Part shown: in pieces, positions 37,401-51,174 of the stretch | How the letters are laid out: the number at the start of each line of letters is the position of its first letter | How positions within the stretch are numbered: position 1 is the first letter of the stretch | Source of the DNA: Whitmania pigra | Taxonomy: Eukaryota; Annelida; Clitellata; Hirudinida; Haemopidae | Length of the DNA stretch: 64,000 nt | Direction: 5' to 3' | NCBI GenBank assembly: GCA_021613335.1 | Contig: JAJTWR010000356.1 | Location: forward strand, 800,001 to 864,000 | The notes under the pieces: generated by a model | Databases searched by the model: none | What the model was told of the DNA's origin: nothing | Seen by the model: the letters and a program-made list of their open reading frames with translations, nothing else | Program-made: the position numbers and the translations under genes

Positions 37401-38288
37401 ATGATGTTGTGTGATGTTGTGATGTTGTGTGATGTTGTGATGTTGTGATGTTGTGATGTTGTGATGTGTGATTTGTGTGATGTTGTGATATGTGATGTTG
37501 TGTGATGTTGTGATATGTGATGTTGTGTGATGTTGTGATATGTGATGTTGTGTGATGTTGTGATATGTGATGTTGTGATGTTGTGTGATGTTGTGATGTT
37601 GTGTGATGTTGTGATGTTGTGTGATGTTGTGATGTTGTGTGATGTTGTGATGTTGTGATATGTGATGTTGTGATGTTGTGTGATGTTGTGATGTTGTGTG
37701 ATGTTGTGATGTTGTGTGATGTTGTGATGTTGTGTGATGTTGTATGTTGTGTGATTTGTGTGTTGTGTGATGTTGTGATGTTGTGATCTGTGATGTTGTG
37801 TGCTGTTGTGATAGTGTGTTGTGTGCTGTTGTGCTATGTGCTGTTGTGTGATGTTGTGATATGTGGTTTGTGATGTTGTGTGATGTTGTGATGTTGTGGA
37901 TGTTGTGCTGTTGTGTGATGTTGTGATGTGTGTGCTGTTGTGATGTTGTGTGATGTTGTGCTGTTTGTGATTTTGTGATGTTGTGCTATGGATGTTGTGT
38001 GATGTTGTGATATGTGATGTGTGTGATGTTGTCTTGTGCTGTTGTGTGATGTTGTGATATGTGATGTTGTGATGTTGTGTGATGTTGTGATGTGTGTGAT
38101 GTTGTGCTGTTGTGTGATGTTGTGATGTTGTCTGTTGTGATGTTGTGTGCTGTTGTGATGTTGTGTGTGTTGTGATGTTGTGCTATGTGATGTTGTGATG
38201 TTGTGATATGTGATGTTGTGTGATGTTGTGATGTTGTGATGTTGTGATGTTGTGCTGTTGTGATGTTGTGATGTTGTGATGTTGTTTC
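37401..38288. repeat. TGATGTTG / TGATGTTGTG minisatellite, about 0.9 kb
   Basis: Mixed 8-bp (TGATGTTG) and 10-bp (TGATGTTGTG) units with variants TGATATG, TGCTGTTG and TGCTATG. The long ITTSQHHN-type frame on the minus strand is a repeat artefact. Confidence 0.95.
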
Positions 38289-38289
38289 T

Positions 38290-40860
38290 ACTAAGAAAAA
38301 GCAGAGAATAGAGGGACAACAAGCATAAACATCATCGACTGTTGTGGTCACTAATAATTGATTTTGGTTCGCTCGTAGATGCTGACGACGATGATTAATT
38401 CTTACTTTATTCGTTATAATTGTCAAACGTAATATTAACAATTATGATAAGAATTTATTGATGTTACCTTATTACATCATATAAGAATAGATTGATGTTA
38501 ATTTATTACATCATAACAATAATTCTAAAAAAAAAGAACAATGCTTACAAAGTTCTACAATTCGATAATGAGACCTCACACGAAGTCTCACAACGTCACA
38601 AGTGCACAACATCACACAAATATTTGCCTCCACCGATCACAGAAAAACCATTCTTCAGAGGAAAGGTTTAAGCAGGTTTTATTCCTTCAAATTCACTCCT
38701 TCAAATTCATTCCTTCTAATTCATTCTCTCACCCACCAAAGTTATTAGTTGACCAACCAATTAAAATTAAATCTGATTTTCATTATTTCTAATGTGATAT
38801 TTTTGTTCCCATTTAGAACTTTAAGAATTTTTATGTTTGGTTATAAATTTAATTAACTATTTAATAATAGTAATAATGGCATAATATTATTTATTGATAT
38901 AGCATTATTTGCAAATAATATAATAATAGTTAATTTTGTAACAATAGGTAATAATAAAGTGTAATTGTTTAATATTCTCCTTAAGGTAACAATTCGTTTT
39001 TCACTATTTAGTTATTTGGGCCTAATTTTCAATAATTAAATGACCGTTTAAATTTAATACTTTGATATAAACAATATGTTAGAAAATAAATTCTAATTTT
39101 TTGAGATAATTCAAATTTCTGCATTTATCTGATAAAATGAACACAACGGTAAATTGTTTGATAAAATATTTCTAAAAAAAAAAAACTATTTATTTAAAAA
39201 AAGATTTCTGACTGGAAGAGATATCAGAAGGTTTCAATGAATCCAATTTCAGGAATTAAAAGATCAAACATTGATACCATCTCATAAACAGTCGTGGTAG
39301 TTTCACGAAATATAAAATAATTTATAATATAATATTTTATTTCCTAACATTTCTTGCAAAATAAATACTTGAAACAACAAATTTTATTTTTATTTCCAAT
39401 TTAAATTATTATAATATTTCAATATTATTTGCGTATAATAATTATATTTATAATTGATAATTTAATAATTACTTCATTTTAATTGTTAAAACCTTGTTGA
39501 TTTAAATTCTGGTCTCCTTATAACAGTAATATTTTATAATTAATAATTTAATAATTAATTAATTCATTTTAATTGTTAAATCTTTTTTAATTGAAATTTT
39601 TATCTCCGTCGACTGCTGGCAGCGATAGACGTCTGTTTTTTCAAATTTCCTGAGAAATCGGAAAATGTTAAAAGATGAAAAAAAATACATCAAAGGAGTT
39701 TATTCTGTTTCTTCCGAATTTTTTTGAATTGTTTTTTAACGGAATTTTTTGCTTGGAAGTTCTGAAAGAATTTTTGTGACAAAAAGCTTTGAATTTCTGG
39801 TACATTTATTTTATCTTATGAAATAAATTTGTCAATAAATTTTTTTTAGAATGTGTTAATTTTGAATTTGTTACCTTTAATTTTTAACGTTTTTATATCT
39901 AAAAATAAAAATATTATTTGAATTAAGTGCCGAGAAATTCAATATTAACAGAACGAAACGACAAATAAGGCAATTAATTAATAATATTGTTTCACTTAAT
40001 TTTCCATAAATTAATGATTACATTTATAATTATATTTATAAATACTCTTTATTTGCAAATATCACTCCATTACATTCCGTTTAAATCAATAATTCGACAT
40101 AAATCAAACAGCAACCACTGTTCGTCTTAAATCGATTTCTAAATAAATAAACACCGACGATGCATAACCATTTGAACACCTTTGAACAACTATTTGAAAA
40201 TATAAATTGTGAAAATAAATATATAATAATATAAATAATATAATAAATATAAAATCTAAACACTCGACGAATAACAACAGGCATTTTTTAACCAGAAAGT
40301 TTCAAAAATTTGTAAAGAATTCCGAAAACATTTTCTCTGGAAATTCCGAAAAGGTGGCGAAGAACTTAAGAAGGTTTTTAAGAAGTCACAATCTCATTAC
40401 CGGTGCGCATTTCAGGCGAAGGTGCATTTAGTATGGAATTTTATATTTTCCGATTTAATTTGTTCTTGATATTTTGACAGATTTATAATTAAAGCTTCCT
40501 ATTTTTAAAACTCATAAAATGTCAATTGAAAAAGTTAATTCTTATTTTAATATACCTGAAAATTTGTAATTACTTAATCTTAAATTACTTATTAATTACT
40601 TTATATAAATATTCATTATCTGTTACGAAATGAAGATATTCTGATATTGTTATTATGTGATAAATATTTATTATTCCTAAGAAATACAAATAAAATGGAA
40701 TCAAATCCGGTAAATAAATTGGAGAACCATTAGTCCTTTCAGACAAACGAGTCTTACGCCCAATTAAGCACAACATATTTTCTTGCTAATTTCTTTCTTA
40801 ATGCATGAATTTTCCATGCTTTACGACCAATATTCTTCCGCGGAAAACTGCCTCCCCCAA
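38290..40860. other. AT-rich stretch, no gene seen
   Basis: Nothing recognisable on either strand beyond short AT repeats. Confidence 0.5.
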
Positions 40861-40861
40861 T

Positions 40862-40924
<63 letters not shown>

Positions 40925-41016
40925 ATCATCATCATCATCATCGTCATCATCATCATCATCATCATCATCATCGTCATCATCATCATCATCATCATCATCA
41001 TCACATCATCATCATC

Positions 41017-41098
<82 letters not shown>
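40862..41098. repeat. ATC/TCATCG microsatellite
   Basis: ATC runs with a GTCATC hexamer block near 40894-40925. Confidence 0.92.
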
Positions 41099-41107
41099 GC
41101 AACTAAC

Positions 41108-41200
41108 GAATGCAGCAGCTTTTAAACTCGGCAGACAAAACAAGGCGTTACGAGTTCCATGAATCGACTGATCAATGAGAGAAAGATTAGCTGTCGCCAT
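41108..41200 (-). CDS. Candidate first coding exon, hypothetical
   Basis: ATG at 41200 in a good context (GTCATGG), 31 codons (MATANLSLIDQSIHGTRNAL...), ending phase 0 at the donor GTTAGT, so the ATC microsatellite beyond would be intronic. A perfect CRE (TGACGTCA, 41321-41328) lies about 120 bases upstream. Without splicing, the frame runs into poly-Asp. No later exon was identified and no family is recognised. Confidence 0.3.
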
Positions 41201-41320
41201 GACAACATCTCCTGCAAACAACGCGCTCGCACACAAGAACACAAGTGCACACCGTCACGGAGCTGGAAATCTGAACTTCCATTTATGGAGAAGTTCATAA
41301 TTTCTCCACTTCAAAAACGC

Positions 41321-41328
41321 TGACGTCA
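41321..41328. promoter_or_regulatory. CRE palindrome TGACGTCA
   Basis: Perfect CREB/ATF site upstream of the candidate exon at 41108-41200. GAT/GAC-rich DNA makes such sites by chance elsewhere in the window, but here the flank is not repetitive. Confidence 0.35.
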
Positions 41329-41628
41329 TCGCAAGGTCATGGAGAGGTCACTGCTGTCGATGATGATGACGATGATAATATTTCATGGCGGTCACAATAA
41401 ACGTAACTAACAATGACGACGACAACGATGACGAAGACGATGATGAAGATGATAACGCCTATAACGATGACGATAATGATAATGATGATGATGATGAACT
41501 GGAACACTTACAACATCCATCTTCCTCCACCAGTGATCATCTCGAGACGATCACGTGACTAGAACACAATACTCCTTATTGGTAGACGAAGAATTCGGTC
41601 TCCTGCCATCGATGTTGCCGCTATTCGT

Positions 41629-41680
41629 TATTATTATTGTTATTATTATTATTATATTATTATTATTATTATTATTATTA

Positions 41681-41755
<75 letters not shown>

Positions 41756-41766
41756 TATTATTATTA

Positions 41767-41803
<37 letters not shown>

Positions 41804-41810
41804 AGTTTTA
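41629..41810. repeat. ATT / ATC / ATT compound microsatellite
   Basis: ATT array with an ATC block at about 41715-41753. Its right end joins the family T retroposon. Confidence 0.92.
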
Positions 41811-41811
41811 C

Positions 41812-41925
41812 TATTAATCGCATCTGAAACCTTATTCAAATTCTTATCCTTCGCGTGATAGTCTCAGAATCTTGTGGAACATGCACGTAGTTTTTGAATC
41901 TTTGATCCACCAATAGATAAATGGA
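41812..41925 (-). mobile_element. Retroposon with ATT tail (family T, copy 3, partial)
   Basis: Shares with copy 2 (46239-46355) the core from ATTAATCGCATCTGAAACC through TATCCTTCGCGTGATAG to TTTGATCCACCAATAGATAA, then ATGG units. On the minus strand the element's end is at 41812 and its tail is the ATT array at 41629-41810. Confidence 0.8.
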
Positions 41926-43078
41926 TGGATGGATGGATGGATGGATCGATAGATGGATGGATTAATGAATGAATTCATTAATTAACTAATTAATTAATTA
42001 AAAAAGAAAGACATGGGTGTTTGGATGTGTAAAAGCGTGGATCCGTTCAGTAAATCCTCTCGTACACCAAGACATGCGTGAATATGCGAAAGTTTCGTTC
42101 CAATGCATCACTGGATTGAAGTGAAAATTCTAAATTTCAGTGGCACATTGGTGATTGGACTGATGAAGTTGTTCAATTAGAACCACAATGCTTCCATCGA
42201 TTTGGATAACAAGGAAGCATTTCACCTTCTTCAAGTTTTGTCAATGCTGCGATGATGATAACGTTGATGTTGCTGTTGCTGTTGTTGATGATGATGATTA
42301 TTATTATTATTGTTATTATTAATTATTTGCTGTTATTACTATGGTGGTCTAAATGATGATGATGATAGATTTGAAGTGTAAATGATGGTGATGATGATAG
42401 CGGTGTTGAGGATGGAGTGAAGAAATGGGCAAATGAATGCAGAATGGAAACATTTGAAGCATATCCGAATCATATGACAACGTGTAGTTGTAAAATTGCC
42501 ACGCATGCTAATGTCTCCATTTTATGGACTCCAACTTGAACTTCCATTGGACGCCATGTTTATGAGGTTTCAGACCACGTGACTCTTAAGGTAGAGGAAG
42601 TACCACGCATTCAAGCATATACAGACACTTCAAGACTGTGCATTTAACATTTATTATTATTATTATAATTATAATTATTTATATGTAATTATAATAATTA
42701 TTATTTTGAATTATATTTATAATGTATTATAATTATAATAATTATTAATATTATTATTATTATCGAATAGCTTCGAATAGTTTTATATTATCAAATAATA
42801 ATAATAATAATAACAGAAATAATAAATAACATTCAAATCATTTAAAATCGTAGTCAGTCGCGGAGCATCAGATCTGTCAATTCCAGGGTCCACAATTTGA
42901 CGCCGTCACAAAGGATTCCACTTTAACGTCAGTCAGAAGCAGTTCCAGCACTTTGAGGTGAAACTCGTTCACAAAAAACAGTGCTTTTTCAGGAAAATAA
43001 AATCAAACGGGATATTACGCAATAATATGTTATAAGAGTAGTGAAAAATACTTTATTACTGAGGGTGTTTGGTAGGTT

Positions 43079-43150
43079 GATTGGTTCATTGGTTGGTTGG
43101 TTGGTTGGTTGGTTGGTTGGTTGGTTGGTTGGTTGGTTGGTTGGTTGGTG
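43079..43150. repeat. GGTT tetranucleotide repeat
   Basis: About seventeen TTGG/GGTT units, nearly perfect. Confidence 0.95.
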
Positions 43151-44092
43151 GTTTGTGAAGTTATAAAACACTTTCTGGGAATCAATGCAGTCCCATTGTC
43201 AGGAACTCACAATCGACCAAGCAATAAAACTTGCCATAAAAGGTGTTGGAATTATGACGTGGCTCCAAATTAGGATCAGAATATCAGCGCTGAATGTCAG
43301 CGTTTCTTTGGAGTTTCGGTGGGATTCGAGAAGAATGTACGTGATTTCTTGACTGAAGATGAGTTACGTTGGTGATGGTGTTGGGCGATGATGATCACGA
43401 CGATGACGATGATGGTGATGATGACGACGACAACATCGATGATTGTAATGACGTCGATGCTGATGGTAGTGATGACGAGGATGATAATGGTCATTATAGT
43501 GCATTTTGTAGAAGTCGTGTGCCTTATTGCCGCCAGATGTCATTTAAAATTGTTCCCTTTAATGGCAGCCTTAAAGGATTGAGATTGCCTCGGTTTCTCT
43601 TTTTCGTTTTTATATTTTGTTGAGGGAAATTAATAGTTTTACAAAAGAATAATATCAATATTAATGTGATTACAACTGATACAAGGACAATTAATACGTT
43701 TAAATATTAATATGAATACATCCCATGGTACTAAATTTAACTAGTAACATGATTGTATCTCATAACCAAAAAAACCCTCAGAAATTAAAACAAGCGAAAG
43801 CAAAAAAACCCGAAGATAATAAATTTCGTTTCCTAATGTTCGTGAAAAAGTACACTTGGATGGACTCTGAGGGTTGAAAAGGAGTTTCCGAATGTAGGAA
43901 CATCTGAAGAGAACAGTGGAATTATTGAGAGCAGGTTCCCGTGACACAGGGTCATTTTGCCGCCCGGAATGAGACCGGAGTGGTTGAATTATTGATAAAG
44001 CCTTACAATTTGACACCGAGGGATCGGTAAATTGAAATATCTCTCAGTGATGGAAAAGCGTCTCCGTGGAACGATTGTTGTGCAGTTCCTGT

Positions 44093-44368
44093 TTAAATAG
44101 AAAGAGTGGTTGGCCTCAAATTGTGGCAACTTGATCGCCAAGAATGGAGTTCCACAATGTCGTTTTGATTAATCTCCCATTGTTGGCGAAAGAACGCAGC
44201 CTCCTTAGTGACGTAGTGAGGCGGCCGTGACGTCATCGGTAACAGACGAGCACCTGATATGCGCCACTCTTTCATTCCTTGTTCATCATTTTTACGCATG
44301 GAAGATCCATAGCTTCCGTGTTTTTGTAGAAGAGATGATCCATTTTTGATTCTTTTTTGGGGAGACAT
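44093..44368 (-). CDS. Hypothetical 91-codon open frame
   Basis: ATG at 44368 (MSPQKRIKNGSSLLQKHGSY...), basic, no hydrophobic segment, stop TAA at 44093. Composition is coding-like and not repeat-derived, but no domain is recognised and it could be chance. Confidence 0.25.
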   Translation of the reverse strand: MSPQKRIKNGSSLLQKHGSYGSSMRKNDEQGMKEWRISGARLLPMTSRPPHYVTKEAAFFRQQWEINQNDIVELHSWRSSCHNLRPTTLSI

Positions 44369-45713
44369 TTATCCTTTTTTTTTTCAATCTACAGTCCTCT
44401 GCTTGTTTTTTATATATTTATATATATTTAAAGACAGAATATTATTCATTTTGAGAGCAATTTTACGAGGTCAATCAACTCTTGTTTCGCTAATCATCAG
44501 AATTTACCTTCCTTCACAACTCCGTGACTTGCAGAGGAAGCACGTTTGTTGTCCATGATTTCTTTTCTTTACTTTACTTTTTTTTGTCTTGTTTTCCTTA
44601 TTATTCCATTATTCAGAGTTTATCTGAGCTCCAATCTTATCCTGTTCGGTTGAGGAATAGTCCCACTTAACCTGCAAAACCTCTCAACTGAAATCTACAG
44701 ATTGAGATTCATGCATTTCATAAAGCGAATATCTCATTTACATATTTATGTCCGTGTAAATATTCAGTGCAATTATTCATGAAGTTTATGGAATAAATTT
44801 CCGATTTGCATATTCATGAGGGTATTTCTATTCGATTTATTTCCTAAATAGAACTACAAGTTCTCTATAAATTTCGAGTCACAGATGTTCAATTTATTTA
44901 TTTATTTATTTGAACACTTCACAGATTCAAATAATAAATTGCGAATATTAACTTTAGTTGGAGCATTAATGATAACTGCTAATTATTATTAAAAATAATC
45001 TACTTTCATAACAATAATTATTAATATTTTTGTAGTTATTCTAATTAACATTATTATGGCTCAATGGAGGTCAAATCGCCCTTTTTAAAAATGCATTACT
45101 TTTAATGTCACAAGAAATGTTTAGTGTCCTCCTCATGCAACCTAATGACGTCACTTAAGTGGGTTCTGTCGAAATATTTCATTGGCCATGAAGGTGCCTT
45201 GATGAATTCAATTAACTTTGAATTACCCGTTAATTAATCGCATTAACATAATGGCACTGAGTATCATTAATGTTAATGAAATTACGATAATTAGACTGCA
45301 TAGGATATGTTAATGGACTTATTTTTAGTTAGGCTTATTAGGACTCGTAAATTACGATTGCTTTTGTTAATTTTTAATTAGATCTTAAGTAGCCTTCGTA
45401 AATTAAATTGATTACGTTGCTATATTTTGGTCCTCTAAATTAATATTTTAATTATGATCGTTTATAATGCATTGATTGGATTATATACGTTGAGTTAATT
45501 AGGTTGAACACGTCATGTTATAAAGTAGGATTAAATATTCAGCGATCGTCATGAAAATTTAAATAAGTCCTAATGCGAATCTTCAACCGGGAAATTGGGA
45601 ATTCGCTTTGAACCACTTTTAGTGCAAAATTTTACATCTATTTTATTTAAGTAATTCTATTAAATTTTAACGAAAACTTTGGAATATCATAATTCTAATT
45701 GTAAAAATACACA

Positions 45714-45724
45714 TTATTATTATG

Positions 45725-45789
<65 letters not shown>

Positions 45790-45825
45790 GATTATTATTA
45801 TTATTATTATTATTTATTATTATTA

Positions 45826-45896
<71 letters not shown>

Positions 45897-45931
45897 ATAT
45901 TATTATTATTATTTTATTATTATTATTATTC

Positions 45932-46001
<70 letters not shown>

Positions 46002-46041
46002 TTATTATTATTATTATTATTATTATTTATTATTATTATTC

Positions 46042-46091
<50 letters not shown>

Positions 46092-46152
46092 TATTATATT
46101 ATTATTATTATTTTATTATTATTATTATTATTATTATATTATTATATTATTC

Positions 46153-46230
<78 letters not shown>
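45714..46230. repeat. About 520-bp ATT microsatellite joined to a retroposon tail
   Basis: ATT units with occasional TTT, GAT and CTT slips. The right end joins family T copy 2 through ACAGTTTTATT. Confidence 0.95.
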
Positions 46231-46231
<1 letters not shown>

Positions 46232-46238
46232 AGTTTTA

Positions 46239-46513
46239 TTATTAATCGCATCTGAAACCTGATTCAAATTCTTATCCTTCGCGTGATAGTCTCAGAATCT
46301 TGTGGAACATGGACGTGGTTTTTTAATCTTTGATCCACCAATAGATAAATGGATGGATGGATGAAATATAAATAATGAATATAAATAACTGATAATTAAT
46401 AATACAGATTATGTTAATTTGAAGACAAGATACTGAGCCATTATGTTACAACGGACATTCGAAGTGAGAAGCAGAATATTAAAATTCATCTCTAATGTTC
46501 AGGCGAAAGGCTT
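46239..46513 (-). mobile_element. Retroposon with ATT tail (family T, copy 2, longest)
   Basis: On the minus strand it begins AAGCCTTTCGCCTGAAC (46513) and ends CAGATGCGATTAATAATA (46239). Copy 1 matches both ends and copy 3 matches the 3' part. An ATCC run and an AT-rich part lie inside. No reading frame is seen, so it is non-autonomous or a LINE 3' end. Confidence 0.78.
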
Positions 46514-49500
46514 AACAACGTTAAAAGTAATTGATTAAAATATGAATTAATTGTTTAAAATACAATTGACCTAAAACACCAGTAAAGTTTATCCCAGACA
46601 AAAGTCAATCACTAAACTTTCAGTAAAAAAGTCAGAAGAATAACGGCTCCTTAATTTGAATAGTTAACAAAGCATTGCAAAACGATTATAATAATAGTTA
46701 ATAGTTAATAATAACAATAACAACAGCGACAGTTAATAAAACAATTACAAAACAGCTAATGAAACAATTAACAATAATAATAATAATGGTTATATTATAG
46801 TTACAGACCCAACTTGTCAAGCTATCGACACGATATTTTATAATAGGTTGTTTATAAAGGGATGCTCTGTAGTCCACAGCGGAGCAGACGAAGAAAATTG
46901 AAAGAAACAAGCCAAACTACGTGGTGGTCCCAGGAGGGTGGTCGGAAAATCTCGTGGAGTTTTCCTTTGGCAGATTTGTATTTATGACTCCTCAGCTTAC
47001 GTGGTCTGCTTAATACTTCTCTGGATGTTTGTTGAAGCAGTTAATTGATTTTTTAATCACTGTGTTTATTATTGTTATAAATATTATAACTATTATTATT
47101 ATTAACATTATAAATATTCAAATTTATATTATTTAACCAATAATTATGAATGATTTACCAACTTAATTACCATGTCGTAAATGATGAATTGAATGAACAA
47201 TTTTGATGACAGTTGGAGGAAGAATTATTTTTTTAAGTTTATTTTAAATCTTTTATTTGTTCATTGAGCATTCAATCGCATCGAAAAGATTTATGAAAGA
47301 ATTACTTCTTTCAAATATAGGTAATTTAATAATAATTGATAATTTAAAAAAATAAATTAAGTAAAAATTATAATGAGAAATATTCTCTTCTTTTACCAGT
47401 CTAAGATTTTGTGGACTTGAAAAATAATTTCATTAAATTGACTTTTCTTCCAAAGGAAATCATTATTGAACATTAATTGAATAATAAGTAACTAACTTAT
47501 TAATTTCAGATCTTGTAATAATTTAATAAATAATTATAACAAATAAATATTATAATTAATAATTATAAACATTGCATAAACTTCTCGAAATAGCAAGCAA
47601 TCTCAATCTTAATGTCACAATAAATATTAACAGTCTAAATAAATGCACCGCATTCATCGCAATAAAAAATGACCATCTCCAATATCAGACAAAAGAATCT
47701 CACCTGTTCTCTCAATCAAGATAGCCGCGACCTATCATCAGGGGTCATCAGCAAGAAGGGTCAAGGGTTAATTAGAGCATTGTTTTGACGACCCAGCAAA
47801 GTTCAACGGAGTACGAAAGACAGAATCTTCCTCGGAGCAGTGCGTTCAAACTGCCTCTTCGGAATCTTCCTGTCTTCAAATGAGACGTCGTCACAACAGG
47901 ACGCATGCTCTGCACCCTGCAGATGTTCAGAGTGCGCATGACCGTATTTATAATTCGTTATTGTTATCGTTGTTACTCGATTAATTTTGTTGTTGTCATT
48001 CTTATAATTATTTTCTTTATTATATATAATCATTTATATCGTTGTAAATATAACTAATTAAGGAATGCTCTAGCAGGTATTTGCAGTAAATACTCGCATA
48101 ATTATTTATTATTATTACATGATTTCTCACCTATAATTAGACATTTTCAAGCTTTAGTTGATTGAAGGAAATTGCAATTTCATTGTTTCTGTTATGAATG
48201 CCTTGAGTTTCATTTAATTTTCTATATTACCATAATTTCCTATTTCACAAGATACAACATAATTTAATTTATATATTTAACATTAATTCTGTATTTTTAA
48301 AAAAATAGAATGACATTGTTTAATTAGTCTATTGTTTTAAACTTCAATATTCAATATGTATTAATACTTACGATTTTTATCTTTAAATGTTTAAATTGAA
48401 ATAAAAAGAGTTAGTGGTGATGTTTATTGATGTTTGTTTAAATATTCGATGAAAACATTTGGACAGTTTCATTTGTCAGCATTTTGAAAAAGAATTGAAA
48501 TGAATTTCATTTTTTTTATATCATTTTTCGTTTTTAACTTTTCAAATGTCGAATGACGTCTGCAGGAAACTTAAACATCCATCCTTTTACATAAACTCAG
48601 TTAAAAAACTTTTAAATAGCTTTTCATTGACTCAGTAATGCATGTTAATCATATTTTTCGAACTTTCCCTCTTAAAAAAATATGGAAATTAAATTCTCAA
48701 TAAATAAAATATTATTCAACGTATTATTTTTAATTTTAGCGAAATTTTTTAAATAATTGTGAAATAATTACAAACGGCTGTCGATAAACGTCTCATTTTT
48801 CAAATTTCTGTCGAAAAATTTTTTTTCCAACAAAAGTCAAGTGCAGATGTGAGGCCTGTGGGCAAAATTCTGTAAATAATGGTCGTTTTGGAAACAGTTG
48901 CGAAACAAAAATGGCGGCACCGGAAGTGCACATCTATTGTTCGATTTAGTCGATTTAATTTTATAATGATACAACAATATAATATAATAATATAATTTGT
49001 TTCATTTATTAAGTTATTTTTAAATATTAAACAGAAAATTGAAAAGTCCTGGAGGAATAAAATAAAAAGGCATTTGCAGATCCAAGTTGATGTTTCTGAA
49101 AGATAAAGATGCAACATTGCCAGTTCGGCATAAAGTCATAAAGACTCGGAAAATTTGGATTGACGTCTTAAGACAATAAGACAAAATAAATAAAAATTAA
49201 ATTTAAAATGATGTTGATGCCTAAAATATGATTCAACATTGCTCTTATTAGAACGTGTAACACCTGACCTATCCGGGGATCTGACATACAATCGTCATTC
49301 ATCCAGCATTCCTTCCTTCAATCCAATCAGCACTCCTTCTTTCAATCCATCCGTCATCCGCATGCAATCCATCTCCCGGTGCCGCCGATCGACACGCTTC
49401 ATTGATTCCTGAAAAATGTTGTGAAGTGGAAGAAAATCTGATCGTTTCATTCATTACAGGTGCTCTTCTCCAGTCAACTCCAGGATGTTGCATTGCCGCT

Positions 49501-51170
49501 GATTGATTCAACTTATATTCTTTTTCTTGTCGTTGCAGTTGATGACGACGACGATGATTACGATGACGACTATGACGATGATGATGACGATGATGTGGAA
49601 AAAGAGTTTAGTCAACCTTTTCAATTTTGTTTTCAAAATAAAATGATGCTTGTTAATGACATGAGTACAGAGTCTCTACAACAACTATTAATGTTGTTGT
49701 TGTTGTCACTAGCGTTGAGCATGTTGCAGCTGTAGAAACTGCACAAAGATGATCGTAAGGATCATCCAACTAGGAATCATGACATGAATTACAGTTAGAT
49801 AAGCTGGCAATGTAGCGAGAGTATATTGCTGTTTGCATTTTTACAATTAAATGATTATCATAAATAAAACTCACTTCATTGCGGAATAATTATAAGCTGA
49901 AGTTAAATATTTATAAATCATATAAATGAAATTCCAGATGGTTGAGTGATTGTATTGTGTCGCCATCAATTTCCACTGAGGCACAGTTGAGTTCAAATGC
50001 TTTCAGGAACACCGTCATTTAGTTTTTCACGGTTGAATGGATGTCATTATTTGAATAATGAGTTTTAAAATTTTTTTCATTATTAAATTTGTATTCATAT
50101 TTACTTATTAAATGAGAGCTTTGAAAAAGTCTAATAATAATTAACAATATGGTTTTAATCACTCTCGTACCAGCCTTAATAAATATAAAATTACAATGAT
50201 TCTTGCTTACATATTAAAATAAAAGAGTAATTACCTTTATTAAATTATTCGGTAATTTAATTTAATTTTATTTCATTATTATTAAATTAATAATATTTTT
50301 ATTTAATCAAATTAAAATATGAATACTAATTCAAAGATATGGATCAATCAAATCATGTAAAAGCTAATAAATTTCATGAAATGCTTTATTGTCTAATGTG
50401 TCTATTGAAAGATCAAAACCCGTTTTATTTCGTGATGAGGATTTAAGTTTTTTACTTATCTAAATGAATATTTAATGAATTCACGAAGAACTAGCTATTG
50501 TTAAATGAACTCATGAATATTTAATGAACACATGACTGTTAAAACGTTATTGTTGTATCACAGAACAAATCAATGACATCACCTTTCCACATCAACAGAT
50601 GAATTGCTCCAATCTTTCACGGATCTTTGTCATTGCCATCGGCAAAATGAATAATCTAATTTATTACCCATAATTATGATGTAATGGCTTTTTATTATTA
50701 AAAACTTTTTGAATTGAAGAGTAGAACATGCAATTATTTTAGTACAACATGCAATACAATTTAAATCATTTCCCGTCGCCAATTTAAGACTTAATTAATT
50801 CAGAATCTTGGCACTTTCGCGAAAAAGAAATTGATGAAAAATGAAGGCATTAAATTAATTTTATTCCGAGAAACAATTTGAAGTCAAATGTCATCAAGCG
50901 AAATCAAATCCGTTCGGAGCGAATAAAAGATTTTCAAAAAAAAAGAGAAAATTAATCGAAATAAGTTATTAAAACGAAATTATTGAAGTTTAACATTTGT
51001 ATTATAATTAATATAATTTGTATTATAAATAATATAATTTGATCGTGATTATCACCTTTGTAATTGTTATTTTAGTTGATACAGTTATTACTGTTATCAT
51101 TGCTGTGTTATTTTCAAATTATGTATTTGATTTTATTTGATCATTTGCCAAATGATCCAGCCAAGTGACC
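46514..51170. other. AT-rich, gene-poor stretch
   Basis: No convincing gene. A GC-richer patch at 47690-47950 has a minus-strand frame ending KIPKRQFERTAPRKILS, not recognised. A housekeeping-type promoter motif pair lies at 48908-48928. A 70-codon minus-strand frame lies at 49299-49511, and a GAT patch at 49540-49600. Confidence 0.45.
48908..48928 (+). promoter_or_regulatory. YY1-type plus ETS/GABP-type promoter motifs
   Basis: AAAATGGCGGC is followed at once by ACCGGAAGTG. The two together are typical of CpG-type housekeeping start regions in animals. The ATG inside opens only a 12-codon frame. Confidence 0.35.
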
Positions 51171-51174
51171 CGTC

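Larger units (their letters stand above)
41926..45700. other. Gene-poor stretch
   Basis: Contains short ATGG, GAT and TTA repeats, a GGTT array (43079-43150), GAT/GAC repeat (43385-43480) and a small open frame (44093-44368, minus). A CRE-type TGACGTCA lies at about 44229-44236. Confidence 0.5.

Noticed and set aside
37834..38441. Asn/His/Thr-rich frames of 151-162 codons
   Set aside because: Translation of the TGATGTTG minisatellite.
43741..44016. 91-codon minus-strand frame
   Set aside because: No convincing ATG context or motif; probably chance.
45679..46255. 177-188-codon Tyr/Leu/Ile frames
   Set aside because: ATT microsatellite running into a retroposon tail.
49299..49511. 70-codon minus-strand frame with a good internal acceptor
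   Set aside because: Partly GATT/GGAA repeat, no recognisable domain, and no partner exon.
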